The translations under genes and the position numbers were made by a program. A stretch of DNA of 64,000 nucleotides from Flavobacterium sp. UBA7680 (GTDB taxonomy: Bacteria > Bacteroidota > Bacteroidia > Flavobacteriales > Flavobacteriaceae), in assembly GCF_002482975.1 (NCBI RefSeq), contig NZ_DLHA01000019.1, positions 92,310-156,309 of the forward strand. Reading direction: 5' to 3'. Below the pieces are notes generated by a model. That model ran no database searches and had not been told where the DNA came from. It worked only from the letters and a program-made list of their open reading frames with translations. How positions within the stretch are numbered: position 1 is the first letter of the stretch; every line of letters begins with the position of its first letter. Shown piece after piece: positions 34,499-42,398 of this stretch.

Positions 34499-34906
34499 AT
34501 GGAACAAAAAATACATCAGGGAAGAAACGTAAAACGCTTTAGAGAAATGCTTAACATAAAGCAGGAAGCTTTAGCGTATGATCTTGGCGAAGAATGGAAC
34601 CAAAAGAAAATTTCTTTACTGGAACAGAAAGATGTAATTGAAGATAATCTGTTGAAACAAATCTCTGCTGTTTTAAAAATTCCTGTTGAAGCTTTTCAGA
34701 ATTTTGATGAAGAACAGGCTGTAAATATTATTGCTAACACTTTTCATGAAGGAGCAGTTGCTAACAATTCTGGATATATGAATTGTACTTTTAATCCGAT
34801 TGATAAAATTGTACAAATTCATGAAGAAAAAATTGCGTTATATGAGCGTATGTTGAAAGAGAAAGATGAAATGATGGTGAGGCTTGAGAAATTGATTAAT
34901 AGATAA
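34499..34906 (+). CDS. XRE-family helix-turn-helix regulator
   Basis: 135 residues from the ATG at 34499. Residues 5-65 form a Cro/C1-type HTH: N-V-K-R-F-R-E-M-L-N-I-K-Q-E-A-L-A-Y-D-L, W-N-Q-K-K-I-S-L-L-E-Q. The end is a short coiled coil (H-E-E-K-I-A-L-Y-E-R-M-L-K-E-K-D-E-M-M). This form is common in Bacteroidota, often near mobile or defence genes. It is convergent with the hypothetical nuclease-like genes, with a shared bidirectional terminator between. Confidence 0.88.
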   Translation: MEQKIHQGRNVKRFREMLNIKQEALAYDLGEEWNQKKISLLEQKDVIEDNLLKQISAVLKIPVEAFQNFDEEQAVNIIANTFHEGAVANNSGYMNCTFNPIDKIVQIHEEKIALYERMLKEKDEMMVRLEKLINR

Positions 34907-34925
34907 TTATTTATATATATAAAAC

Positions 34926-34956
34926 AAAAAAAGAGACTTTAAAGTCTCTTTTTTTT
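34926..34956. terminator. Bidirectional terminator
   Basis: AAAAAAGAGACTTTAAAGTC continuing into TCTTTTTTTT forms a perfect palindrome with A and T runs between convergent genes. Confidence 0.85.
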
Positions 34957-34964
34957 AGGAGGCA

Positions 34965-35498
34965 TCAACATCTTTGCCATATTGATATGAAATAAGTTTT
35001 TTTATAATCTTTTAGTTGAGTGATGCATTTCCAACCAATAATATCATCTAATATCTTAGTTAATGCTTTATTCCAAGCAATATCTTCTGGCTTTGGGTAT
35101 ATAAAACCGATAACATATTTTTCTCCTTCAAAATTTATAGAATCCAATTTTCTAAAATCTTTAAACAATCCTAGATTATTATTGCCAAAATAAAAATTTA
35201 AGTTTCTAGGTGTTTTTGCAGATTGACTTATCACTAAAGCTTTAAATTCTACCAATATTTTTTCCTTTGATTTCAGAGTAACCTGAAAATCTATATTATT
35301 GCCATTTCCGTTAGCTTTTTTTATTAAAAATTCTCTTTTGTAATCAATAATTTTTTTCTTTAAACATAATTCCTCCAAAATAAAAATCATTTCAGCTTTG
35401 AACCAACCTTCAATTCTTGAATCTACTTTCGAAAACAATTCAAGATAGTTTGACTTCGATTCAAAATGGTTTTTAATTTCTGATAATATTGTTTTCAT
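34965..35498 (-). CDS. Hypothetical protein with PD-(D/E)XK-like motif
   Basis: 177 residues, not recognised by family. A restriction-enzyme-like catalytic pattern is visible: E36 in a helix (W-F-K-A-E-M-I-F-I-L-E-E), D70 (N-N-I-D-F-Q-V) and E84-x-K86 (I-L-V-E-F-K-A). The spacing fits the PD-(D/E)XK nuclease core. It has no signal peptide. It reads in the same direction as, and 62 bases after, a second protein with the same type of motif. A nuclease function is inference; a virus or plasmid defence role is possible. Confidence 0.65.
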   Translation of the reverse strand: MKTILSEIKNHFESKSNYLELFSKVDSRIEGWFKAEMIFILEELCLKKKIIDYKREFLIKKANGNGNNIDFQVTLKSKEKILVEFKALVISQSAKTPRNLNFYFGNNNLGLFKDFRKLDSINFEGEKYVIGFIYPKPEDIAWNKALTKILDDIIGWKCITQLKDYKKTYFISIWQRC

Positions 35499-35560
35499 CT
35501 AAAAGTTTTTCAAAATTAAAATGGGTGATTCCATAAACTACAATAAATCAAAAAGAAAAT

Positions 35561-36754
35561 TTACAAATTTGCCAAATTATTATTTTTCATCTTTTCAAAT
35601 TGGCTAATTGAATCATCTATTAACCATTTTAAAGAAACAAATTCAGTACAAGATCGAAAAAAATAATGGTCAGAAATCTTCAACATGCCTTCGGAATTTT
35701 CTTTATTTTGTGGTTTTATCGTAAAGATATATCGATCATTATCTGAATGGATGAAATCATAATTTTTAAAAGAGCAATAATTTTTTACTTCCTCAAAATC
35801 AATAATTATCAATATGACAAAATTACCGTCAAGAAAGTCTAAATAATCATTAGAATCTAAAAAACTTAAAGAAAAAGGATAATATCCTTGACCTGAAAAT
35901 TTAAACTGATTTAAAGAAACCATTATGGGATTTTTTAATTGTTTAAAATTTCTTTCCATGAATCCTTCTTCAAATTCTCTCGAAACAAAATAATAAATTC
36001 CTTTTTCAACTTCAAAAATAGCGTTTTTAGTTTCTTTTGAAGATTGAATTAATTTATTTAATTCCTTAACATAATTTACTTCAACACTATTTACGTCAAC
36101 ACGTATTGTTTCTCCCTCAATCCCATATAAATTGTCAGTTTTATCGGTTTCGAAATACTTAACTATTTTATCCGCATTTTCTTTTTGTCTATGAATTCTT
36201 GAATTTTCGAATTTACTAGATTTAACTTCAATAAGATTAAAACCTCCAGGATAAACCACTGTTAAATCACAATATTTTAAAACACTAGTAATATCATTAA
36301 AAATTGCAATCCTTCCTTCCGAATAATTTTTTTTAAATACTTCTATTTCTTTTTTTAACCCTATCTTCTCTGAAATAAAACCGGCAGACTTTTTAAAGTT
36401 TTGTGGCTTAATATCCAATTTGTTAATAAAAGTAAAAGCTACTGCATCACCAATACTGCGATAAACCTCTATCAAAAACCTTATTTCTTCAAGTTTATTT
36501 TCTAAAGATTTAATTTTTGCTTTTATTTTAATAGATTCTTCTTTAGTTAATTTTTGAGAAGGATTTTTTCTGAGAATATTTAAATCGTTTTTTTCAGATT
36601 TTTTGTCTCGTATTCTATTTTCTAAGGATATGATTTTTTTTATGACATCTAATTGTACAAGTCTCCAAATTTCTGGATATAAATATGGTTCTTTACTAGC
36701 AAATTTTATCTGGTCCAAAAGCTTTTTTAAAGTGTTTCGATGGTATCTTATCAT
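35561..36754 (-). CDS. Hypothetical coiled-coil protein with PD-(D/E)XK-like nuclease core
   Basis: 397 residues. Residues 1-95 are helical and charged with a predicted coiled coil (K-K-I-I-S-L-E-N-R-I-R-D-K, I-K-S-L-E-N-K-L-E-E-I). Around 150-200 there is a nuclease-like core: I-F-N-D-I-T-S, D163 (Y-C-D-L-T-V-V), E176-V-K178 (F-N-L-I-E-V-K-S-S), then R-x2-R-Q-K-E-N. This matches the PD-(D/E)XK arrangement better than most random hits. The C-terminal 200 residues are beta-rich and not recognised. It is first of a pair with the gene at 34965. Function unknown. Confidence 0.68.
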   Translation of the reverse strand: MIRYHRNTLKKLLDQIKFASKEPYLYPEIWRLVQLDVIKKIISLENRIRDKKSEKNDLNILRKNPSQKLTKEESIKIKAKIKSLENKLEEIRFLIEVYRSIGDAVAFTFINKLDIKPQNFKKSAGFISEKIGLKKEIEVFKKNYSEGRIAIFNDITSVLKYCDLTVVYPGGFNLIEVKSSKFENSRIHRQKENADKIVKYFETDKTDNLYGIEGETIRVDVNSVEVNYVKELNKLIQSSKETKNAIFEVEKGIYYFVSREFEEGFMERNFKQLKNPIMVSLNQFKFSGQGYYPFSLSFLDSNDYLDFLDGNFVILIIIDFEEVKNYCSFKNYDFIHSDNDRYIFTIKPQNKENSEGMLKISDHYFFRSCTEFVSLKWLIDDSISQFEKMKNNNLANL

Positions 36755-36840
36755 ATCATTAATTATATTAATTTATCAGAATTGAATTTTACATTTCACT
36801 GTATAGCCCTTCTCTACAAAATGCACATTACAAATATTAC

Positions 36841-36880
36841 CCCGATCGCGCGGATTTGTAATCCCTTCCCGCAAACTATG
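36841..36880. repeat. Single REP-like unit (degenerate)
   Basis: CCCGATCGCGCGGATTTG, TAATCCCTTCCC, GCAAACTATG: the left REP unit seen at 16129 and 17820, with three or four changes. It lies in the gap between the nuclease-like and HEPN-like genes. Confidence 0.6.
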
Positions 36881-36914
36881 TGCATATTCAAGCTATTATA
36901 TAAAAAAGATATTC

Positions 36915-37598
36915 TTACAATATAAACTCTGGGCCAAATTCGGTGAATTCTGCTATCTGTCCCTCATATGTATTTCGTGTGCTTCCTCCTTTTACTATTT
37001 TTTCTTGATGAACTACAGATCCAACACTAATATATATTGAAAACCCTATATCTGGTTTTTCCATAAAATCTTTTTTATTCTCTTTATTTAGTATAAAATT
37101 ATTGTAATATAGACCTGAATCTTTGTTTATAACAGCCTTATTATATACTGTTATAGATTGTCCGCAACTTTGAGTATTAAAAATGAAATTTTCCAAATAG
37201 TTAATTGTATAATCTAATTCTCCTATAAATTGATTAATGTAAAAACCCATAAAAATCGGTTTTTCAATTTTATCGTAATATCTGATTTTAAAAGCCTTTT
37301 CTAATATTGCTACGAAAACGGGATCAAACTCTTGAGTTACGTCACTGTTAACTTTAGCCACCAGATTTTTGAGCTGTTCGAATCTGTCAAAATGATAATT
37401 ATACCATTCTCTTTCCTGTAGATTAAAAACAATTATTGCTTTCAAATATTTTTCTACGGCTATGCTGGCAAGAGTCAACCCTTGAACGATATAATGGTTA
37501 TTAAGTAAAAAGCGCGCCGCAATATAATCTCTGTATCCAAGATCAGTAAACGAATATCCAGTGGATAATTTTTCCATAAATGTAATTGATCTGTCCAT
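36915..37598 (-). CDS. HEPN-like domain protein
   Basis: 227 residues. Residues 20-80 resemble a HEPN helical bundle: Y-I-A-A-R-F-L-L-N-N-H-Y-I-V-Q-G-L-T-L-A-S-I-A-V-E-K-Y-L-K-A-I-I, then H69 in Y-H-F-D-R-F-E-Q-L. The A-V-E-K-x-L-K-A block is characteristic. A canonical R-x4-6-H RNase motif is not obvious, so catalysis is doubtful. The C-terminal 100 residues are beta-rich and unrecognised. It lies near two nuclease-like genes on the same strand. It could be a toxin-antitoxin or defence component, or merely an adaptor. Confidence 0.55.
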   Translation of the reverse strand: MDRSITFMEKLSTGYSFTDLGYRDYIAARFLLNNHYIVQGLTLASIAVEKYLKAIIVFNLQEREWYNYHFDRFEQLKNLVAKVNSDVTQEFDPVFVAILEKAFKIRYYDKIEKPIFMGFYINQFIGELDYTINYLENFIFNTQSCGQSITVYNKAVINKDSGLYYNNFILNKENKKDFMEKPDIGFSIYISVGSVVHQEKIVKGGSTRNTYEGQIAEFTEFGPEFIL

Positions 37599-37671
37599 AA
37601 TTTCGTGTTTTTATAATTTATAAAATCAGTCATAACTATTAATGATCCAAAGATATTCAAGCAGTACGCAA

Positions 37672-37812
37672 TTATTTTGCGCAGTTAAATAATACATTCA
37701 GATTTCTCAGTTCCGGGAAGGTTTTTGAGATCTCAAAACCATATTTCTGCAAGTCCTGACACGTTAATAACCAGCTCTTAAAGCCGATCGAAAAAGATAT
37801 CTGTTTGTTCAT
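37672..37812 (-). pseudogene. Second remnant of the MEDS-domain gene
   Basis: 46 codons: M-N-K-Q-I-S-F-S-I-G, then a jump to K-S-W-L-L-T-C-Q-D-L-Q-K-Y-G-F-E-I and L-R-N-L-N-V-L-F-N. The first ten residues and the upstream 40 bases (-7 box TATATTTG at 37824-37817 on the minus strand) match the remnant at 15879-16040. The middle of the domain is deleted, so it is an internally deleted copy. Confidence 0.55.
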
Positions 37813-37862
37813 GTATCAAATATACATAACTAGTTTTTTTGAATACACTTCAGTGCAGTCAC

Positions 37863-37898
37863 AAAAAAACTCTAAATCAATGATTTAGAGTTTTTATT
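37863..37898. terminator. Terminator hairpin, identical to one at 43458
   Basis: ACTCTAAATCA / TGATTTAGAGT stem with A and T flanks, downstream of the 37917 gene (minus strand). The 33 bases 37863-37895 are identical to 43458-43490. Confidence 0.8.
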
Positions 37899-37916
37899 AT
37901 TTCTTATGCTTAAAAT

Positions 37917-38294
37917 TTATTGCTGGGACAATTCTGCCTCTGTATGCAATGCACAAACCCAATTGTCATTTTGTTTAATCCAGGTAGAAGTGCAGGCACA
38001 TTTTGTGGGAGTTTTTTGTTTATCATCCGTTATTCCTAATTCTATTATATATCCTATAATCGCTGTATTTTCGGCAATTAACTTTGTTTCTACATTAGAA
38101 ATATTCAATACTTTGATTTTGTCACCATCGCCAGATTCAAACATCTTTTTAAATTGAGATTCGTCTACACTTTGTACACCATTTTTACTGGCAATTATAC
38201 AAGGAAACAGCGTAAGGTTTTTTACCGTTTCATACTCATGGTTTTCCATTCCCTGCCAATATTTTTTTTCTAGTTCAATAATTTGCGTTTCCAT
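37917..38294 (-). CDS. SnoaL/DUF4440-like small protein
   Basis: 125 residues from the ATG at 38294; an upstream TTG is unlikely. It has the NTF2-like pattern: E-L-E-K-K-Y-W-Q-G-M-E-N-H-E-Y-E-T-V, T-L-F-P-C-I-I-A-S, and the terminal T-S-T-W-I-K-Q-N-D-N-W-V-C-A-L-H-T-E. Such proteins form cone-shaped dimers binding small ligands; no catalytic role can be read. It has two cysteines near the C-terminal strand (C-A-C). It is separated from its neighbours. Confidence 0.75.
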   Translation of the reverse strand: METQIIELEKKYWQGMENHEYETVKNLTLFPCIIASKNGVQSVDESQFKKMFESGDGDKIKVLNISNVETKLIAENTAIIGYIIELGITDDKQKTPTKCACTSTWIKQNDNWVCALHTEAELSQQ

Positions 38295-38347
38295 AATCAA
38301 TCATCATTTATTAGTTAACAAGTTTATAGAAAATGTGAACAAAAGAG

Positions 38348-38860
38348 TTATTTGTTATCAAATTCTCTTCGGTTGTAAAAGCCGTCATCATCACTATAAT
38401 ATCCAGAGTCAGGATCATTCTCAGGATAATAGGACTTCATTACTTTTCTTTCATACTCCCTGTCAAAATTGTTTACACTGTTGTATCTGTTTGTATTTCT
38501 AAATGTATTGTAGCCAATACTGTTAGCCATGACAATTTTAGTGTCTTTATTGATACTTACAGATCCAATTGGTATAATAATATGGCTGTCTCCATCTTTA
38601 TAAATAAGCTCTCTGTTATGGTCGCCGGCTATAACATCATGCACCTCGTTTCGGCTGTCTTCTATGAGCGCTTTATCTACTTTTACGTCAAGGTAAACCA
38701 CGCGCTGCATGTCCTTATTTACCCAGAGGTTGTCAATTTTACCAATAGTGCGGTTGTCAGCATCTACTATTTTCCACCCTCTTACATCAGAATAATTAGA
38801 TGCAATTTTATAATCAGATAATTCGTCGAGTCTATATAAATTTCTATGTTTATTTTCCAT
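38348..38860 (-). CDS. PRC-barrel domain protein
   Basis: 170 residues from the ATG at 38860; a longer frame exists upstream but its N-terminus is unlike the family. PRC-barrel features: D-V-R-G-W-K-I-V-D-A-D-N-R-T-I-G-K-I-D-N-L-W-V-N, V-V-Y-L-D-V-K-V, and I-I-I-P-I-G-S-V-S-I-N. The C-terminal tail is rich in Asn/Tyr/Arg/Asp. It is probably a stress-related or photosynthetic-reaction-centre-like barrel protein of unknown partner. The small membrane protein gene lies just upstream. Confidence 0.85.
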   Translation of the reverse strand: MENKHRNLYRLDELSDYKIASNYSDVRGWKIVDADNRTIGKIDNLWVNKDMQRVVYLDVKVDKALIEDSRNEVHDVIAGDHNRELIYKDGDSHIIIPIGSVSINKDTKIVMANSIGYNTFRNTNRYNSVNNFDREYERKVMKSYYPENDPDSGYYSDDDGFYNRREFDNK

Positions 38861-38988
38861 AATTTCTTTTTTAATTAATGTATATTTTTTCAGATTTCTG
38901 CCAAATTTAACTGCGTAACAATAGAGCTGGTAAATACCTGCGTATTCTGTGGGAGTTAAATTTTTTGAAAATTCATTAAACAACAGTC

Positions 38989-39144
38989 TTATTCTGCACT
39001 TGTAGTGTTTTCGATTTCTACGCTGTTGTCACTTTTAACCTGATGATCTACAAAATAGATGTAGTATATAATTGCACCAATTACCAATAGTACTGCAATC
39101 CAAGGCCATACTCTTTTCTTTTTCTCTATTTTTATCTCTGCCAT
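38989..39144 (-). CDS. Small single-span membrane protein
   Basis: 51 residues, read directly from the sequence: a basic start (M-A-E-I-K-I-E-K-K-K-R-V-W-P-W), one membrane helix (I-A-V-L-L-V-I-G-A-I-I-Y-Y-I-Y-F) and an acidic tail (S-V-E-I-E-N-T-T-S-A-E). It lies upstream of, and on the same strand as, the PRC-barrel gene, 128 bases before it. Function unknown. Confidence 0.65.
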   Translation of the reverse strand: MAEIKIEKKKRVWPWIAVLLVIGAIIYYIYFVDHQVKSDNSVEIENTTSAE

Positions 39145-39302
39145 AACTTTTATTTTTTGATTTTATAATAGTTTTATTATACTATTAAAGGTACAAATGA
39201 CAAGAGACTGGAACGTATTAAATTTCAGCAGGATGTTACAAAATTTCCAGTAGAACTCTTTTACGGAATAGTTCAAAATATCAATTTCTTTTTTTGAAAC
39301 TG

Positions 39303-39336
39303 AAAAGCCCATTTCATTAGAAATGGGCTTTTTTAT
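39303..39336. terminator. Terminator hairpin after MACPF gene
   Basis: AAAAGCCCATTTC / GAAATGGGCTTTT stem with a T-run on the + side. It lies downstream of the MACPF stop on the minus strand. Confidence 0.7.
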
Positions 39337-39378
39337 ACTTTCATTGGTTTGTTATTTTTAATTTAAAAACTTTATTTA

Positions 39379-41592
39379 TTAACCAAAGATATTAAGGTTT
39401 TCACCATTTACAAGTCCTAAATATTGTTTTTTAATAGCTTTAGTGCTGTAATTTTTTTCTGGATTCCAGTCTGGATTCCAATTGCTGCTGCTAAAACTGT
39501 AAACGTTTAAATCCTTCATTGCTTCTATAGCATTAGCAATATGATTATCAATGTTTTTAATCGACGCAACATTGGTACTAATACTTTGTCCTTTCCATGA
39601 TGAATCCGGGATATTTTTAGCTGCTTCAAACGGAATAGGGTAAAACGTTATATCTCCTTTTTTTAATACCCTTTTGGCTTTATCTACTTCGAGTTTAAGA
39701 GCTGTTACCGGATTCCTTGAAAACATCGCACCTTTATCATCAATTTGATTTAAAATCATTTGAGAAGGACCAAAAACATAAATATCTCCTGCAGGTGTTA
39801 TAAAAGGAACTACTTTTAAAAAGGAACTAAAAGCACTATAATTTCTGGGTAAAAAAGAACAAGTTTTTAAATTATGCCAAACTCTTGTAAAATCATTGAA
39901 ATGATCTGCGTTTTTAATTGAATCTTCAATAGATTTTCCTTTATGCAGTACTCCTAATCCTAATTCTGCACTACGCAAAAATTTAATTTCATTCCATTTT
40001 TCATAAATTTTCCGAGCGTCATAACCCAGACCACCTAATGCATTTTGTATAACAGCAGCATCATCAAAATTATCTCTGACATATCCGGCTTGAGCGCTAA
40101 AATTTTGTGCAAGTTGTACAAAATCAGCCATTTTAAACTCTTCATGTGAAGTCCCGGTGGCCTCGAGCATAAAATATGTTTTTGCTAAAGTAAGAAAGTC
40201 CTGAATCATACACTGCTTTTTAATGATTTCTAGTGTAGAGCTTATATTATCTATTTGGTTTAAATAACCGGTAGCCATCCAAGGAAACAAGTCTGCCCAG
40301 TTAGCAATCCAGACACCAAGCACAGTAAAGCCACTATTGTCAGTTGTTTCTATTTCGGCAGCGCTGGTTTCTAAATGTTCTTCTATTTCAAAACCGGTGT
40401 TAAACTGAACATCACCTGCCAGTACATCTAAATCATTGATAGCAATACCATCCTGAAGTTCCATAACATTTTGAGGGTTTGCATTTTCTTCTGAAAGACT
40501 TAAGAATTCTTTCAATGTTAATTGTGAACCTTCCGCTTTTGCTTTTTCATAAGCGGCTGCCTTTGCAAATGCTTCCAACCCCTTTAAATCTTTTATTTCT
40601 TTTATTCTGTCAGTAATTTTTGGCTCTCTCTCAGGGGCTTTAAATTCTGGTACTTTTGGGGGATCGTTAACCGTACCAATTTCAGGTGCTTTTTCTAATA
40701 ATTCGATTGAGCTAATCTCACTAAAAGCCTTGCCTTTTACTAGTTTACTCCATTCCTCTACTTGTGACTCCACGCAATTTCCTATATGCCATGTCTTAGT
40801 TTGTACAGTAACCTTTGATTCTCTGTTTGTATTGCTTCCATCATAGGCCGCTTCGACCGTTACGGCTTTGCCAAGTCCTGCGTATGTAAAATTACCTTTA
40901 GTGCCATATTTCCAACTGTTTTCTGTTGATTCATTATTCATAGTTAAAGAAACGGTTCCAATTCCTCCCCAAACTGCACCTACTACAATTCCATCGCCAT
41001 AATTATTAAAAAAAAGCTGAACAGAACTTACCCATTCTTTAACCAGTGAAACAATTTTAGGATCTGGTTCCTTTTCTTTTAGAATTTCTAAAAGACGATC
41101 GGCCGTTCCTATTTTTACCATTATTTTATTGTACTTATCCAGTGAGTCTAATGCGCCATCCTTTGGTCCTCCCTTCAAAGAATTAATTAAATCTTCTACA
41201 TTTAATTGCTCAAAATCTATGTACTCAACACCCGATATCATTTGTACATTAAAATTAACCTTTACTTCCTTGCTAAGCTCAGCAATTGAATTGCCTGTAT
41301 GTGCTGACAATCCTGAATTAATCCTTGCTAATCCTGAAAGTCCGTATGAACCTGAAACTCCTGCAAAACCCTGATTTAAAGAATCGTCGTACACATACGA
41401 ACTAGCTCCCGTCATACTTTTTTGTACATCTTGGTCTTTAATCATTACTGTAATACCTACATCTTTATTATTAACTTTTCTTGTTGTTATTATTGGCGCC
41501 TGAAAACGCCCCGTAGCACCTCTTATAACACTTCCAATCCTCACCGCAAAAAAAGGATTGTTTACACCATTTGTAGTTTTAGTATTTTTCAT
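39379..41592 (-). CDS. MACPF/perforin-like pore-forming protein
   Basis: 737 residues without a signal peptide. The segment at about 60-300 fits a membrane-attack-complex/perforin fold. It has G-F-A-G-V-S-G-S-Y-G-L-S-G, then an N-F-N-V-Q-M-I-S-G-V-E-Y-I strand, and the signature-like Y-G-D-G-I-V-V-G-A-V-W-G-G at 198-210, which corresponds to the MACPF Y-G-T-H-x-(hydrophobic)-G-G motif. A cysteine is present near 273 (H-I-G-N-C-V-E). The remaining 400 residues hold a proline/charged linker and an unrecognised C-terminal domain. It follows an aegerolysin gene by 24 bases, the same pair as pleurotolysin B/A. It would be the pore former that needs the aegerolysin for membrane docking. Confidence 0.72.
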   Translation of the reverse strand: MKNTKTTNGVNNPFFAVRIGSVIRGATGRFQAPIITTRKVNNKDVGITVMIKDQDVQKSMTGASSYVYDDSLNQGFAGVSGSYGLSGLARINSGLSAHTGNSIAELSKEVKVNFNVQMISGVEYIDFEQLNVEDLINSLKGGPKDGALDSLDKYNKIMVKIGTADRLLEILKEKEPDPKIVSLVKEWVSSVQLFFNNYGDGIVVGAVWGGIGTVSLTMNNESTENSWKYGTKGNFTYAGLGKAVTVEAAYDGSNTNRESKVTVQTKTWHIGNCVESQVEEWSKLVKGKAFSEISSIELLEKAPEIGTVNDPPKVPEFKAPEREPKITDRIKEIKDLKGLEAFAKAAAYEKAKAEGSQLTLKEFLSLSEENANPQNVMELQDGIAINDLDVLAGDVQFNTGFEIEEHLETSAAEIETTDNSGFTVLGVWIANWADLFPWMATGYLNQIDNISSTLEIIKKQCMIQDFLTLAKTYFMLEATGTSHEEFKMADFVQLAQNFSAQAGYVRDNFDDAAVIQNALGGLGYDARKIYEKWNEIKFLRSAELGLGVLHKGKSIEDSIKNADHFNDFTRVWHNLKTCSFLPRNYSAFSSFLKVVPFITPAGDIYVFGPSQMILNQIDDKGAMFSRNPVTALKLEVDKAKRVLKKGDITFYPIPFEAAKNIPDSSWKGQSISTNVASIKNIDNHIANAIEAMKDLNVYSFSSSNWNPDWNPEKNYSTKAIKKQYLGLVNGENLNIFG

Positions 41593-41616
41593 AATATTAT
41601 TTTGTATTACGTTTAT

Positions 41617-42015
41617 TTATTTCTTGATTAATATAAGGGTAACCACACCTATACCTCCTGACCTACTACCTCCTGACATTTTAGTGTAATAAATCTCCTC
41701 ATCGGCAACTTGTGCCAAATTAAAACTATTCTTTTTCAACCATGGACAATCCCATTTAAATCTACCTACTTTGATATCTCCATGATACAAGTCGATATGG
41801 CCTGTTGTACCTTCAGCCGCACCATCCCTACCTGATGAAAAAATCCAGCCAACTTCGCCAGACTTTATTGTTATTCCATTTATATCAGATGGGCTAATCA
41901 CCGCATTTTGATTTTCTGCTCTGTGAAACTTACCCGGCTTTATTGTTGCATTTCTCACGGTTAAGGTCATGTTTTCTGATACAATTTTAATTGCGATCCA
42001 TTGTGCGTGTGCCAT
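41617..42015 (-). CDS. Aegerolysin family protein
   Basis: 132 residues, no signal peptide, as usual for the family. Family hallmarks: A-Q-W-I-A-I-K-I near the start, L-T-V-R-N-A-T-I-K-P-G-K-F-H, S-P-S-D-I-N-G, S-G-R-D-G-A-A-E-G-T-T-G (about 61-72), and the W-D-C-P-W motif at 88-92. Aegerolysins bind specific membrane lipids (sphingomyelin/cholesterol or ceramide phosphoethanolamine) and recruit a MACPF partner. Here that partner is the next gene. The ending G-S-R-S-G-G-I-G-V-V-T-L is typical of the last strands. The upstream region contains a palindrome and a long hairpin. Confidence 0.92.
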   Translation of the reverse strand: MAHAQWIAIKIVSENMTLTVRNATIKPGKFHRAENQNAVISPSDINGITIKSGEVGWIFSSGRDGAAEGTTGHIDLYHGDIKVGRFKWDCPWLKKNSFNLAQVADEEIYYTKMSGGSRSGGIGVVTLILIKK

Positions 42016-42073
42016 AATATTTCTAAATTTAGTTCCTACTTCTTGGCCTTTCGGATATTGCCACGTTTATTAA

Positions 42074-42091
42074 AGTGGGGTCTACTCCACT
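42074..42091. promoter_or_regulatory. Palindrome upstream of aegerolysin
   Basis: AGTGGGGTCTACTCCACT is an 18-base near-palindrome (seven of nine pairs match), 59 bases upstream of the aegerolysin start. It is a possible operator; the binder is unknown. Confidence 0.4.
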
Positions 42092-42239
42092 GTATTAAAT
42101 TATAATTATTAATACTTTCTCTTAAAAAAGTAAAAATTTTACATTAAAAGTAATCAGTATTAAAAGAATCAATAACTAAATTGTTATAAACAGGCTTTTT
42201 TCAGGTATGGCTAATCTATTTAGTGTCATAAGCACACCA

Positions 42240-42286
42240 ATTCCTAAAATGAATATTATCATTCACTTTATTAGTTGTTTAGGAAT
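42240..42286. repeat. Long hairpin in the gap before aegerolysin
   Basis: Outer arms ATTCCTAAA (42240-42248) and TTTAGGAAT (42278-42286) enclose TGAAT/ATTCA. No gene lies between 42016 and 42398; this hairpin, the palindrome at 42074 and the terminator at 42322 are all that is seen in the gap. Confidence 0.4.
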
Positions 42287-42321
42287 GGATAGCGGGTATC
42301 TTTCAGATTAAAAAAAGGCAA

Positions 42322-42354
42322 AAAAAAAGCCTCTAATTAAAGAGGCTTTTTTTA
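42322..42354. terminator. Terminator after aldo/keto reductase
   Basis: GCCTCT / AGAGGC stem with long A and T tracts on either side, 45 bases after the aldo/keto reductase stop (minus strand). Confidence 0.85.
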
Positions 42355-42398
42355 ATATATCATAATCAGAACATTATAAATGTCATATCAGTTATGCT

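Noticed and set aside
38861..38983. Longer start for the PRC-barrel protein
   Set aside because: The extra 41 residues do not resemble the family and include many codons typical of non-coding DNA; the ATG at 38860 begins a normal PRC-barrel protein.
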